From Bacteriovoracaceae bacterium (GTDB taxonomy: Bacteria > Bdellovibrionota > Bacteriovoracia > Bacteriovoracales > Bacteriovoracaceae): DNA of 50,942 nt. Location: the NCBI GenBank assembly GCA_020630335.1, contig JAHDBN010000017.1, positions 1-50,942 of the forward strand, written 5' to 3'. Numbering within the stretch: the stretch's first letter is position 1; each line of letters begins with the position of its first letter. The notes below the pieces were generated by a model that was given only the letters and a program-made list of their open reading frames with translations, was not told the origin of the DNA and did no database searches. This document shows positions 43,031-50,942 of this stretch, piece by piece. Made by a program: the position numbers and the translations under genes.

Positions 43031-44575
43031 GTGAAGCTCAAATTTTTAAATAAGCTTGTAAAACAATCTTGTTATTCTGATTGGAAAAGTTTTGAGAAAA
43101 ACCTAAACAATCTTAAAAACACGCAAACCTCTATATTGTCACATGTTTTAGAAACAAATCAAAGATCTCCTTATTTAAACAAAAAACCTAATACTATAAA
43201 AAATTATGAAGAGTTTAGAGACCTACCTATTACTAACTACTCTTATTGGGAAAAGTTCATTGAAGAAGAAATGACCGTCCAGAAAAGTCAAGCATTCGAA
43301 GATCTCATCCATTTTCAGCCAACTAGTGGAAGTACTTTTCAGCATAAATGGATTCCCTACACCAAAAGTTTTTTAAAAGAAATTAATAGAGCTGCCAACA
43401 CTTGGATATATGACCTTACTATAAAATATCCCAAAGCTTTTCATGGAAAACAGTATTGGTCTTTGTCTTGGTTGCCAGATGAGCTGCGCAAAACTGTTGT
43501 CATAAATGATAGTAGTTTCCTAAATTTTTCAAAAAAAATTTTGCTTTCACAACTCTTTGCGGTCCCCGAAAGTGTATCCACTGCTAAAAACATTCACCAA
43601 TCATTATTATTAACATCAGCATATTTACTTTTAACAAAAAAATTAACATTGATTTCTGTGTGGAGTCCAACTTTCTTAATAAATCTCTTAGATTTTATGA
43701 TTGAAAACAAGCAAGAAATTTTATCTACGATTGAATCTCATCCACAAACGAAAAGAATTTCAAAGAAAAGAAAACATCAAGTCGAGATTTTCAAAGAAAT
43801 TCAAAAAAAAGAAGATCTTTTTTTGTTATGGAATGATTTAGCACTTATCAGCTGTTGGACAACTTCTAACTCAGAAAAATATTCTAATGAGTTAAAAAAT
43901 TATTTTCCGAACATTGAAATTCAAGGAAAAGGCCTCTGGACAACTGAAGGAGTTGTAACTATTCCTTTTCAAGGAAGTTATTGTTTAAGTTACCAAAGTC
44001 ATTTTTACGAATTTCGCTTACTTAACTCTAATAAAGTAATTCCTTCATGGGAGCTTCGAGCGGGAGATGAAGTCTCACCTATAATCACTGCTGGAAATGG
44101 TATTTTTCGTTACGAAATAAAAGATAGGCTTGTAGTTGAAGGCCTAAAAAAAGAATGTCCTATTCTAGTATTCAAAAATCGGATAAATTCTATTGATTTA
44201 ACAGGAGAAAAAATATCTTCAGATATCATTCTGAATTTTTTTGAAACTCAAAAGAAAACAAAAAATAAATGTATTGCTGTACTAGCAATTGCAAAAAGTG
44301 AAATCCAAAAAAAACCATACTATTTACTTATTTACGAAGCACCTAACTTAACTGAGCAGTTGGCTTTAGATTTTGAAAATTTTCTTTGTGAATCATTTCA
44401 CTACTCTTTAGCCAGAAACTTAGGTCAATTATCACATTCAAAATGTTTACATGTTTCAAATGCAGTGAAACTATATGAAGATATCTTTATTTCACAAGGG
44501 ATGATAAAAGGTAACATTAAGTGTGAAATACTAAAATATTGCAAAGATGATAATTTTTTCAAAGATTTACTATGA
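43031..44575 (+). CDS. GH3-type acyl-adenylating enzyme
   Basis: 514 residues, typical of the GH3 auxin-responsive promoter family found in plants and bacteria. HFQPTSGSTFQHKWIPYTKS (94-113) holds the adenylate-binding P-loop (TSGST, 98-102), followed by the helix INRAANTWIYDL. LQGKGLWTTEGVVTIPF-like residues near 300 (IEIQGKGLWTTEGVVTIP) are the second ATP motif. GH3 enzymes activate an acyl carboxylate with ATP and join it to an amino acid or other amine. The bacterial members are mostly uncharacterised. It overlaps by four bases (ATGA) the Rieske oxygenase gene and faces the UnbU-UnbV operon, 23 bp away. It may load a fatty acid onto an amine in this pathway. Confidence 0.85.
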   Translation: MKLKFLNKLVKQSCYSDWKSFEKNLNNLKNTQTSILSHVLETNQRSPYLNKKPNTIKNYEEFRDLPITNYSYWEKFIEEEMTVQKSQAFEDLIHFQPTSGSTFQHKWIPYTKSFLKEINRAANTWIYDLTIKYPKAFHGKQYWSLSWLPDELRKTVVINDSSFLNFSKKILLSQLFAVPESVSTAKNIHQSLLLTSAYLLLTKKLTLISVWSPTFLINLLDFMIENKQEILSTIESHPQTKRISKKRKHQVEIFKEIQKKEDLFLLWNDLALISCWTTSNSEKYSNELKNYFPNIEIQGKGLWTTEGVVTIPFQGSYCLSYQSHFYEFRLLNSNKVIPSWELRAGDEVSPIITAGNGIFRYEIKDRLVVEGLKKECPILVFKNRINSIDLTGEKISSDIILNFFETQKKTKNKCIAVLAIAKSEIQKKPYYLLIYEAPNLTEQLALDFENFLCESFHYSLARNLGQLSHSKCLHVSNAVKLYEDIFISQGMIKGNIKCEILKYCKDDNFFKDLL

Positions 44576-45624
44576 ACTTAAGAGAAAAAGATAAAGAACT
44601 TATTAACAATTGGTATATTGCTTGCTTATCTAGCGAACTAAAAGACAATAAGCCTATAGCTAGAACAGTTTATGAGAAATCTTATGTTCTATTCCGCGAT
44701 AGTGATAAAAAGCCCGTATGCATGCTCAATCGATGCTTACATAGACTAACGAGCTTAGATCAAGGGAGAATAGAAGATGGAAAACTGGCTTGCCCATATC
44801 ATGGCTGGCAATATAACAGCTCTGGAGAAGTGGTTCATATTCCTTCAGAAGGCCCCGATTCGAAACCTCAAAAAAAATTTTGTAACCCTGCTTTAGAGTG
44901 CATAGAGCAAGATGGTGTTATCTGGATTTGGACAGGAGCTTCAAGGCCAACAACAGATCTACCGACATGGCGTTTTCCATTTTATAATGATTCTAAGTGG
45001 ACAAAGTATTTTATGATCACTGATTTTGATAATGAGGTAACTAATCTTTGTGAAAATTTCATGGACGTTCCTCATACAGTTTTTGTTCATAAAGGGTGGT
45101 TTCGTAATAAAAGCTTAAAAAAAGTTCCTATGACTGTTACAACAAAAAACGCTAGAGTTCTCGTCGAATACGATCAAAAAGATGATAAAATAGGAGGTTT
45201 CTTTCACAGACTTTTAAATCCTAAAAACGCGCCTATGCATCATACTGATGAATTTATTTTCCCTAATATCACAAGAGTAGATTATTTATTTGGAAAGAAC
45301 TATGGTTTTGTAATTAATAGTCAAAATACTCCTGTCAAAAAATTAAAATCTAGAACATATACATACATTGCTTATCGAGCAGCATTTGCTAACACCCTAA
45401 TAAAGCCTTTTATTAACTTTTATACACGTCAAGTTATAGAACAAGATGTTTGGATAATGAAAGAGCAATTTAAATCTTTATCTTTAGATCCTACGGAAAA
45501 CTTTAGATCAACTGATGCTGATGCACTTCATATTGAAATCGAAAGATTGAGACATTTCGGTAAAATAGGCAGTGAAAAACTTAAATCTTTTGAAAATATA
45601 ATCAAGAAAGATTTTTGGATCTAA
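44572..45624 (+). CDS. Rieske [2Fe-2S] non-heme iron oxygenase, alpha-subunit type
   Basis: 350 residues, the length of a monooxygenase-like alpha subunit. The Rieske cluster ligands are C55-x-H57 (NRCLHRLT) and C74-x2-H77 (LACPYHGWQY). The mononuclear iron motif is ENFMDVPHTVFVH (161-173), with H168, H173 and probably a later Asp, and Asp165 as the bridge to the Rieske site. These enzymes oxidise or demethylate, hydroxylate or desaturate a substrate with NADH-derived electrons through a separate reductase; no ferredoxin or reductase gene is next to it. It overlaps the GH3-like gene by four bases, so the pair is translated together and likely acts on the same molecule. Confidence 0.9.
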   Translation: MNLREKDKELINNWYIACLSSELKDNKPIARTVYEKSYVLFRDSDKKPVCMLNRCLHRLTSLDQGRIEDGKLACPYHGWQYNSSGEVVHIPSEGPDSKPQKKFCNPALECIEQDGVIWIWTGASRPTTDLPTWRFPFYNDSKWTKYFMITDFDNEVTNLCENFMDVPHTVFVHKGWFRNKSLKKVPMTVTTKNARVLVEYDQKDDKIGGFFHRLLNPKNAPMHHTDEFIFPNITRVDYLFGKNYGFVINSQNTPVKKLKSRTYTYIAYRAAFANTLIKPFINFYTRQVIEQDVWIMKEQFKSLSLDPTENFRSTDADALHIEIERLRHFGKIGSEKLKSFENIIKKDFWI

Positions 45625-45626
45625 AG

Positions 45627-46763
45627 TTATACTAAGCTGAGTTCAAGCATTGGTAAGAGATCATTTCTTAAAGGTTTTTTCTCCTTAAGATGTACTTCAT
45701 AAAGTTCTAAGTCTGTAATATCTTTTATCGCATACCTCACACTCTTACTTAAGTTAAGTTCAGGAAAATCTATAAATGAGACAAAATCAAATTTTTTAAA
45801 TGTTTGTTCTTTTCTTAATGCATATAAAACATCTCGTATCATCTCTTTTGTGCTAACACCAGCTTCTCTATTCCAAGTAAAATGATTTAGATATTCGATC
45901 TTTAACTTCTCATTAACCTTAGGTGTTTTCGTAAATAAACTCATTAAAGAGTTCATAAATTTTATAAAAAATGGGGCCTTATCTACAACTATTGATTTAG
46001 AAAGACTAGGATTCCAAGTGGACACAATTCCAACGAGTTCATCATTTTTCTTAACTAAAAAGAAGTTTTCAATAGAAAAGTTCGTCCAATTCTCAAGTTG
46101 GTAGATTAACTGTTCTTTAGTATATCCAAAATTTCTTTGTTTTTGATGAGTAGAGAAAAACTCTAAGACCTCTTTTTTTTCTTCTAGAGTTGCTCTCTTC
46201 ACCTTGTATTTAGATATTCGAGAAGTTCCTAAAAAATCTATAATACTAACCATCTTATAATTAGAATAAAGAGTATAGCGAAATGCGCCCTTCTCTTGTC
46301 TTACCAAGGAATTTTTGGCTTTTTCATTCCCTTTCATGATGGCCGTAATAAGATAATCACAATGAAAATCTTCTAATGTTTTAATATTGTTCATCACATC
46401 ATCAAAACAATTCTTCCATGTAACTAATGCTTTTAAAGCTTCTTTTTTATCTGAAGGAATATCAATTCTTAAATCAGAAAGATAACCCAACTTTATTTTC
46501 TCACCTTCTACATAAGCATCACGTCGAACAATACTCGCCACTCCAATAATTTTTTGATCATTATCTCTAAGCACCATTACTTTATAATCAGATGATTGTA
46601 ATGATAAAAAAGAAAAAAAATCAGGGGATCTGTCATAAAAAAGAGAAAAACTCTCAGATGTTTTCATTCTCATCTTTTCAAATAACTTGAGAATCTCATC
46701 TGAATCACTATTAAGAGCGATATCAATATTTTTATGTTTTCTAACAATATCAGAAATTTTCAC
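45627..46763 (-). CDS. two-domain GNAT-like acyltransferase
   Basis: 378 residues. The N-terminal half (about 1-190) has a GNAT-like fold (SSDYKVMVLRDNDQKIIGVA, then KIKLGYLSDLRID) and the second half (about 200-370) repeats the pattern (ENFFLVKKNDELVGIVSTWN). I see no strong acetyl-CoA P-loop (RxxGxG/A), so one or both domains may be degenerate. It resembles a putative lipid- or protein-acyltransferase rather than a typical ribosomal acetylase. It converges with the Rieske gene, two bases apart, and is divergent from the third desaturase. Function unknown. Confidence 0.65.
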   Translation of the reverse strand: MKISDIVRKHKNIDIALNSDSDEILKLFEKMRMKTSESFSLFYDRSPDFFSFLSLQSSDYKVMVLRDNDQKIIGVASIVRRDAYVEGEKIKLGYLSDLRIDIPSDKKEALKALVTWKNCFDDVMNNIKTLEDFHCDYLITAIMKGNEKAKNSLVRQEKGAFRYTLYSNYKMVSIIDFLGTSRISKYKVKRATLEEKKEVLEFFSTHQKQRNFGYTKEQLIYQLENWTNFSIENFFLVKKNDELVGIVSTWNPSLSKSIVVDKAPFFIKFMNSLMSLFTKTPKVNEKLKIEYLNHFTWNREAGVSTKEMIRDVLYALRKEQTFKKFDFVSFIDFPELNLSKSVRYAIKDITDLELYEVHLKEKKPLRNDLLPMLELSLV

Positions 46764-46869
46764 TATCCCTCTTTCTTAATAATCAATACTGATATATTAA
46801 CTTTTCATTAAAGATTTTGTAAAAATCTTATCCTTGCTTTACTTATTCAATTCCGCGAATATAAAGCTA

Positions 46870-47754
46870 ATGGCAAGAAAGCATACAAAAAGCAAAATCA
46901 TTCAATTGATATTACACCTTTCAGCATTTTCTATTTGCTATCTTGCTGGAATAAACTGGTACTCTTTTTTTATTTTTATTCTAATGTATTACATAAAAGT
47001 TTTAGGTATTAGCATTGCACATCACAGATATTTTTCTCATCGTTCTTTTAAAACAAGTCGATTTTTCCAATGCTTTTTAGCACTATGGGGAGGCTTAGCA
47101 AATCAAAGAGGGGCATTATGGTGGGCAGCAAGACATCGCCATCATCATAGAACAAGTGACACACCAGAAGACTGGCATTCTCCTCAAAATTATAGTTTCT
47201 TTTACTCTCATATCGGCTGGCTTTTAGATGATAAAGCAAGAGCTACAGACTACGATGAAGTAAAAGACTTTAAGAATTTTCGAGAATTAATATTTATTAA
47301 TGAAAAAACATGGATTCCGTTTACTCTAGATATTTTCCTTGTTCTTTTATTTTCCTACATTTTAAAATTATCTATCTCTGATTCTCAAATTTACTTCTTA
47401 CAAATGATTGCTTGGGGAACTTTAGCAGCTAATATTTTTGCTGCTCACACTATTCTTTTAGTTAATAGTATTAGTCATATTTATGGCACAAAAGATTTTG
47501 AGTCAAAAGATGAAAGTCGCAATAATTGGTGGCTATTGCCTTTCCTCTTAGGTGAGAACTGGCATAATAATCATCACGCTTTTCCGAACTTAGCTGGAGC
47601 TGGGCTTTTAAAATATCAGTTTGATATATCTTTCTACATTATTCTCATTTTTGAAAAACTAGGGCTTGTCTGGGATGTGAAAAAGCCATCTTTATTTAAA
47701 AATAAAATTGAAAGTAAGAAATTAAATTTCAGTAATGGCAATAGAGGAAACTAA
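46870..47754 (+). CDS. delta-9-type acyl-CoA or acyl-lipid desaturase (third of three)
   Basis: 294 residues from ATG 46870; a TTG at 46834 is the longest start but lacks a ribosome binding site and adds no conserved sequence. The His boxes are typical of DesC/OLE1-like desaturases: HHRYFSH (51-57), RHRHHHR (88-94) and NWHNNHH in GENWHNNHHAFPN near the C-terminus. It makes monounsaturated acyl chains, normally at carbon 9. It is the only one of the three that looks like the housekeeping desaturase, so the other two are candidates for a special role. The stretch GLANQRGALWWAARHRHHHR is very conserved in the family. A strong hairpin follows at 47765. Confidence 0.9.
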   Translation: MARKHTKSKIIQLILHLSAFSICYLAGINWYSFFIFILMYYIKVLGISIAHHRYFSHRSFKTSRFFQCFLALWGGLANQRGALWWAARHRHHHRTSDTPEDWHSPQNYSFFYSHIGWLLDDKARATDYDEVKDFKNFRELIFINEKTWIPFTLDIFLVLLFSYILKLSISDSQIYFLQMIAWGTLAANIFAAHTILLVNSISHIYGTKDFESKDESRNNWWLLPFLLGENWHNNHHAFPNLAGAGLLKYQFDISFYIILIFEKLGLVWDVKKPSLFKNKIESKKLNFSNGNRGN

Positions 47755-47764
47755 AAATTGATAA

Positions 47765-47802
47765 TAACGAGCGATAGAGTTTTTAAAATTTATCGCTCGT
47801 TA
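47765..47802. terminator. bidirectional stem-loop terminator
   Basis: Arms TAACGAGCGATA (47765-47776) and TATCGCTCGTTA (47791-47802) are perfect 12-bp complements around a 14-base AT-rich loop, followed by a T-rich run to 47815. It lies between convergent genes (desaturase stop at 47754, DUF11 gene stop at 47815) and can stop transcription from both sides. Confidence 0.8.
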
Positions 47803-47814
47803 CTACTTTTTATT

Positions 47815-50800
47815 TCATTGTTGAGGCAAATAAACTCCATTTTGATTACCTGCATTCCCATCCAAAAACATAAAACAAGAATCAGTATGCCAAGTCCACC
47901 TTGAATCTCCTGTTATACCTTGTAGGTATGTTTCCAAAGCTGAAGGAGAAGCGAAAATTTGTTGAGTAGCACTTGCATCTATAGCTGTTAAATCAATTCC
48001 TGCTCCTGTAATATCTACATCCTCACATTCTATGTTCCACCCATTTGAATTTTGAGGCATCGCTTGACGACAAACAGAAGAGGTTTGAAGCATTGGCCCT
48101 TGATAGCTTGTTTCAGAAGCAATTAGAGTACCAGTTGCATCAGTTCCTCTATAAAGTTTCCAATCACTTGCCGGGTCAGCAGAATTCCATTTTAAATAAT
48201 AATCTTTATAGTAAGAACCACATTGATCTCCTTCAGCAACAAAGGAAAACTTAAACTCATCAATCACAGAACCTGGCTTAGTATCATAAGCATAAATTCT
48301 ATTAATTGATTGAGCTCCATTCATATCAACAAAAGATGCATTGTTAGGTCCAGACAGTGTTCCACAACAAGTACCATCACTAAGAACTCCTGAATAGTCC
48401 CAAATAATTCTATTATTCGTATCATCAAAATTAATAACTCCTGGCACAGCCCTAAAAACTCTGGTCTTTTTAGTTAAGTCTGAGCTACAACTACCAGCGC
48501 TAAACTGAATTCGTATTTGATAACTATAAGTAAGCCTGCTAGCTATAAGTCCTTGAATCCGAGTTTTTGCATCACTATAAAAAGCTGTATCTGGAAAATC
48601 CATATGATAAATGTCTGATGTCGGTGTTGTTTCATACACATTTATCTCTGTCGAATAATCAGCTACCTCTGTACACCCTGGGCTATTAGCATAATTTGCG
48701 TTAGTACATCCTCCTGAACCAATTTGTCCAATAAAGTATCGTGATTCAGTTCCTGTTCCTGCTGACTTGTGACCATTTAATATCCAATGGGTATCTACTG
48801 GTGGATCTACTCGACATCCTAAGTTCTCAGGATGTACTAAGGATTGAGTAAAACAATAATCAGTCGCTCTTCCAGTCGTTCCTCCACTAGTATTAACCGC
48901 TGAGTAAGGAGCCTTCATTTGCCACTTAACTGCACAGCCTGTTACTTCAAAGTTTCTTACAAAGACATCTCTTTCTGGGAGTGATCCACCTAATCGACAT
49001 CCAAGATCTAAACAGCAACCTAAACTAAATTGCCAGATAGTATCAGAGCCTCCAGCAGCATCAGGTACCATTTGTACTGTTAATGTCTCAACACCTGGAA
49101 CATAAGTAAATGGAACTGACCAGGTGTTAGTGCCAGTCACTAAACCTGAATCATGAATAACAACTCCGTTATAAGTAACAATAATTTGATCAGCTATATC
49201 GGCAGTACTAGTTACGATATCTAAACTTGTCATTCCACTGTTTACCGGAAACTCATATGTTGGGCTTGCTCCCGGCCCGACTGTTGGCCCTGAATATTGT
49301 ACATTCAAATAATTTGAGCACATGTCATAAGGTTCAATTGTAAATGTATCAAAGCAATTACAATCATCAGTAGTCGAGAAAACCTTGTACTCACCAGGAG
49401 CGAGTGGTAGATCAGAGTTTAAAGGATAGTGATTGTTTGGATCATAGTAAGTTCCTTCTGAGTAAACAGCAACAAGCTCACCGGCTTCATTGAAAATTTC
49501 AGCTTCAAAGTTATCTCCATTGCTAGGAGTAGTTACTAAATCTGTTATTTTAAAATTTGGCACAGTGAATCCTGTTTTTAAATTACAACTATCACAAAGA
49601 GGCGGAATCATCGCTATATCATTATCCTCACCAGTCACATCAAGTGTCGTAAACTTACAACTTACTGGATCATATCCCCAATCAAAACCTGTTGCCGTTT
49701 CTATCGCTACTTCTAAAGCTACCGCATCAGCATAACTCTCTGAATTCGTTAATCCATAATCACTCATATCAAAAGTTCTATTAGCAAAATCAAGTGAACA
49801 AGTCGCTGGATTACATGGATCCTCTACATGATGAAACACTATCTTTGAACAATTACACCCCGTACTCGTAGCTGGATCTCCAACTAACACATCTTCATTT
49901 AAATCATCCCCAGCTGTACTTGGATCTGTAAAGTCTGGTGTACTCGCTGCTGTAGTAACATTCGTTACTGTAGAATTCGCTGCAGCTGTATCAATTTCAC
50001 AGGTAAGAATTAATTGTGTAGACCAAGCATTAGCTACATTTCCTATTGTCCACACTCCAGTTGCATCATCATAACTTCCTTGAAAAGCAAACGCTGAAAC
50101 ATAGCTCGTATTCGCTGGACACATATCAGTTAAAGATACATTCGTTGCATCTGCTGGTCCGTTATTTGTTACCTCAATTGTAAAGTAAACACTATCTCCT
50201 GGTATTGCTGAGCTAGCACTCCCTGTCTTAACCGTTACTAAATCAGCATTAGGCTGACTCACCTCAGTCTCTGCATCTAGATCATCTCCACCTGTATTAA
50301 CATCTTGCTCATTACCACTAGCTGGAGTCGTTGTGTTAATAATTGTATTACCTTCTTGTCCTGCATCTATATCACAGGCTAGAGTTAAAGTTGCACTTGC
50401 ACTGACTGACAAGTTTCCGATAGTCCATGTTGGTGCAGAGTAACTTGTCCCAGAGCTTGGAGTTGCACTAGAAAACGTTGTCCCACTTGGACAAGTATCT
50501 CCAAGACTTACTCCTGTTGCTGGATCTCCTCCATTATTTGTCACTGTAATCGTATAAGTTAATTTATCTCCAACATCTGCTGTCGCGTTATCAACTGTCT
50601 TTACTGTAACAAGATCAGCTCCAGGATAATAAGTCTGAGCAACCACAGTCACCGACTCATTCGTTGGATCTGGATCTGTTTGATCTCTATTTAAATCTGC
50701 TGGAACGATTTCATTGATAAATAGTGCTGCTCCAGAATTTACTGTACAACTTAAAGTTAGTGTCGCTACTGATCCATTTGATAAATTTCCGATAGTCCAA

Positions 50801-50942
50801 TTTGGAGCTGAATAACTTCCTGTACTAGCACTTGCACTACTAAACGTTGTCCCTGCAGGACATGAATCCGTAAGAGAAACACCAGTCGCATCCGCTGGTC
50901 CGTTATTCGTAAGATCAATTGTATAAGTAATCTTATCTCCAA
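47815..50942 (-). CDS. DUF11-repeat surface protein with Cys-rich C-terminal region, 5' end outside window
   Basis: The frame is open from the right edge to TGA at 47815 (1042 codons plus two bases); the true start lies beyond the window. A GTG at 50652 is an internal codon, not the start, because in-frame DUF11 sequence continues upstream (GDKITYTIDLTNNGPADATG, then VSLTDSCPAG). There are one partial and two complete DUF11 repeats. The C-terminal about 700 residues have no DUF11 repeat: they are rich in Cys (about 30, some paired as CNC, CCG, GCC), Asp, Thr, Ser and Tyr, with no membrane segment, which fits an extracellular disulfide-bonded head. I do not recognise a family there. The likely role is surface adhesion or recognition, inferred from repeat type. 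Confidence 0.88.
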   Translation of the reverse strand, partial: GDKITYTIDLTNNGPADATGVSLTDSCPAGTTFSSASASTGSYSAPNWTIGNLSNGSVATLTLSCTVNSGAALFINEIVPADLNRDQTDPDPTNESVTVVAQTYYPGADLVTVKTVDNATADVGDKLTYTITVTNNGGDPATGVSLGDTCPSGTTFSSATPSSGTSYSAPTWTIGNLSVSASATLTLACDIDAGQEGNTIINTTTPASGNEQDVNTGGDDLDAETEVSQPNADLVTVKTGSASSAIPGDSVYFTIEVTNNGPADATNVSLTDMCPANTSYVSAFAFQGSYDDATGVWTIGNVANAWSTQLILTCEIDTAAANSTVTNVTTAASTPDFTDPSTAGDDLNEDVLVGDPATSTGCNCSKIVFHHVEDPCNPATCSLDFANRTFDMSDYGLTNSESYADAVALEVAIETATGFDWGYDPVSCKFTTLDVTGEDNDIAMIPPLCDSCNLKTGFTVPNFKITDLVTTPSNGDNFEAEIFNEAGELVAVYSEGTYYDPNNHYPLNSDLPLAPGEYKVFSTTDDCNCFDTFTIEPYDMCSNYLNVQYSGPTVGPGASPTYEFPVNSGMTSLDIVTSTADIADQIIVTYNGVVIHDSGLVTGTNTWSVPFTYVPGVETLTVQMVPDAAGGSDTIWQFSLGCCLDLGCRLGGSLPERDVFVRNFEVTGCAVKWQMKAPYSAVNTSGGTTGRATDYCFTQSLVHPENLGCRVDPPVDTHWILNGHKSAGTGTESRYFIGQIGSGGCTNANYANSPGCTEVADYSTEINVYETTPTSDIYHMDFPDTAFYSDAKTRIQGLIASRLTYSYQIRIQFSAGSCSSDLTKKTRVFRAVPGVINFDDTNNRIIWDYSGVLSDGTCCGTLSGPNNASFVDMNGAQSINRIYAYDTKPGSVIDEFKFSFVAEGDQCGSYYKDYYLKWNSADPASDWKLYRGTDATGTLIASETSYQGPMLQTSSVCRQAMPQNSNGWNIECEDVDITGAGIDLTAIDASATQQIFASPSALETYLQGITGDSRWTWHTDSCFMFLDGNAGNQNGVYLPQQ

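Noticed and set aside
29157-47754. A complete enediyne or polyyne gene cluster
   Set aside because: No polyketide synthase, acyl carrier protein, thioesterase or fatty acyl-AMP ligase of the standard type lies in the region; only the UnbU/UnbV-like fusion and desaturases recall those pathways.
50652-50652. GTG at 50652 as the start of the right-hand DUF11 gene
   Set aside because: Sequence upstream stays open and encodes another DUF11 repeat to the window edge, so this GTG is internal.

Overview
The window is a 50.9 kb stretch of AT-rich, gene-dense bacterial chromosome. There are no gaps over 300 bp without a gene, and I see no rRNA, tRNA, CRISPR array or transposase. Ordinary chromosomal genes (rpsT, uvrB, gltX, cysS, lexA, carD) rule out a simple plasmid. 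Several features point to a Gram-negative of the Bdellovibrionota, perhaps near Bacteriovoracales: a lysine-rich histone-H1-like protein with a Cys-containing C-terminal domain, a CarD regulator, duplicated lipoprotein/OmpA pairs, and many membrane-lipid enzymes. That placement is inference from gene content and composition, not from a marker-gene tree.

Layout. 1-5.3 kb: the 5' part of a giant minus-strand gene for a secreted DUF11-repeat protein with a lipoprotein-like signal, 13 complete repeats plus a partial one, running off the left edge. 5.5-7.8 kb: a lipoprotein/OmpA pair, ended by a strong palindromic hairpin. 7.8-10.7 kb: a minus-strand operon of 3-hydroxyacyl-CoA dehydrogenase, acyl-CoA dehydrogenase and an H1-like protein. 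10.8-24.2 kb: housekeeping and stress genes (S20, DUF420 protein, two metallophosphatases, UvrB, an RNA m5U methyltransferase, a DedA-like protein, GltX, CarD, CysS, a dienoyl-CoA-reductase-like enzyme with a flavin reductase, a Spy-like protein). 24.4-25.7 kb: a small unknown ORF coupled to lexA behind a palindrome-rich leader, then a thioesterase. 25.6-29.1 kb: an MFS transporter plus a second copy of the lipoprotein/OmpA pair. 29.1-47.8 kb: a lipid-modification region. 47.8 kb to the right edge: the 3' part of another (or the same kind of) DUF11 protein with a large Cys-rich C-terminal region.

The lipid region is the most interesting part. It holds three membrane desaturases of different subfamilies, a cobalamin-type radical SAM enzyme, an RND/MMPL-like exporter, a PAP2 phosphatase/phosphotransferase with the Aur1/Ipt1-like motif, a GH3-type acyl-adenylating enzyme translationally coupled to a Rieske oxygenase, and a three-gene operon. 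That operon encodes an RnfD/NqrB-like membrane domain fused to an FG-GAP/ASPIC-UnbV propeller, a GNAT-like protein fused in frame to a DUF4105 (Lnb-like) lipoprotein, and a small membrane protein. UnbU-like and UnbV-like proteins are separate accessory genes in enediyne clusters; here they form one polypeptide with no polyketide synthase nearby. My working hypothesis is a pathway that makes, oxidises and exports an unusual unsaturated lipid or lipid-derived metabolite. The product is unknown.

Several starts differ from the longest-ORF choice: gltX (17950), lexA (24627), the small ORF before lexA (24464), two desaturases (37269 and 46870) and, most notably, a probable CTG start at 34444 that restores the first transmembrane helix of the RND-like protein.
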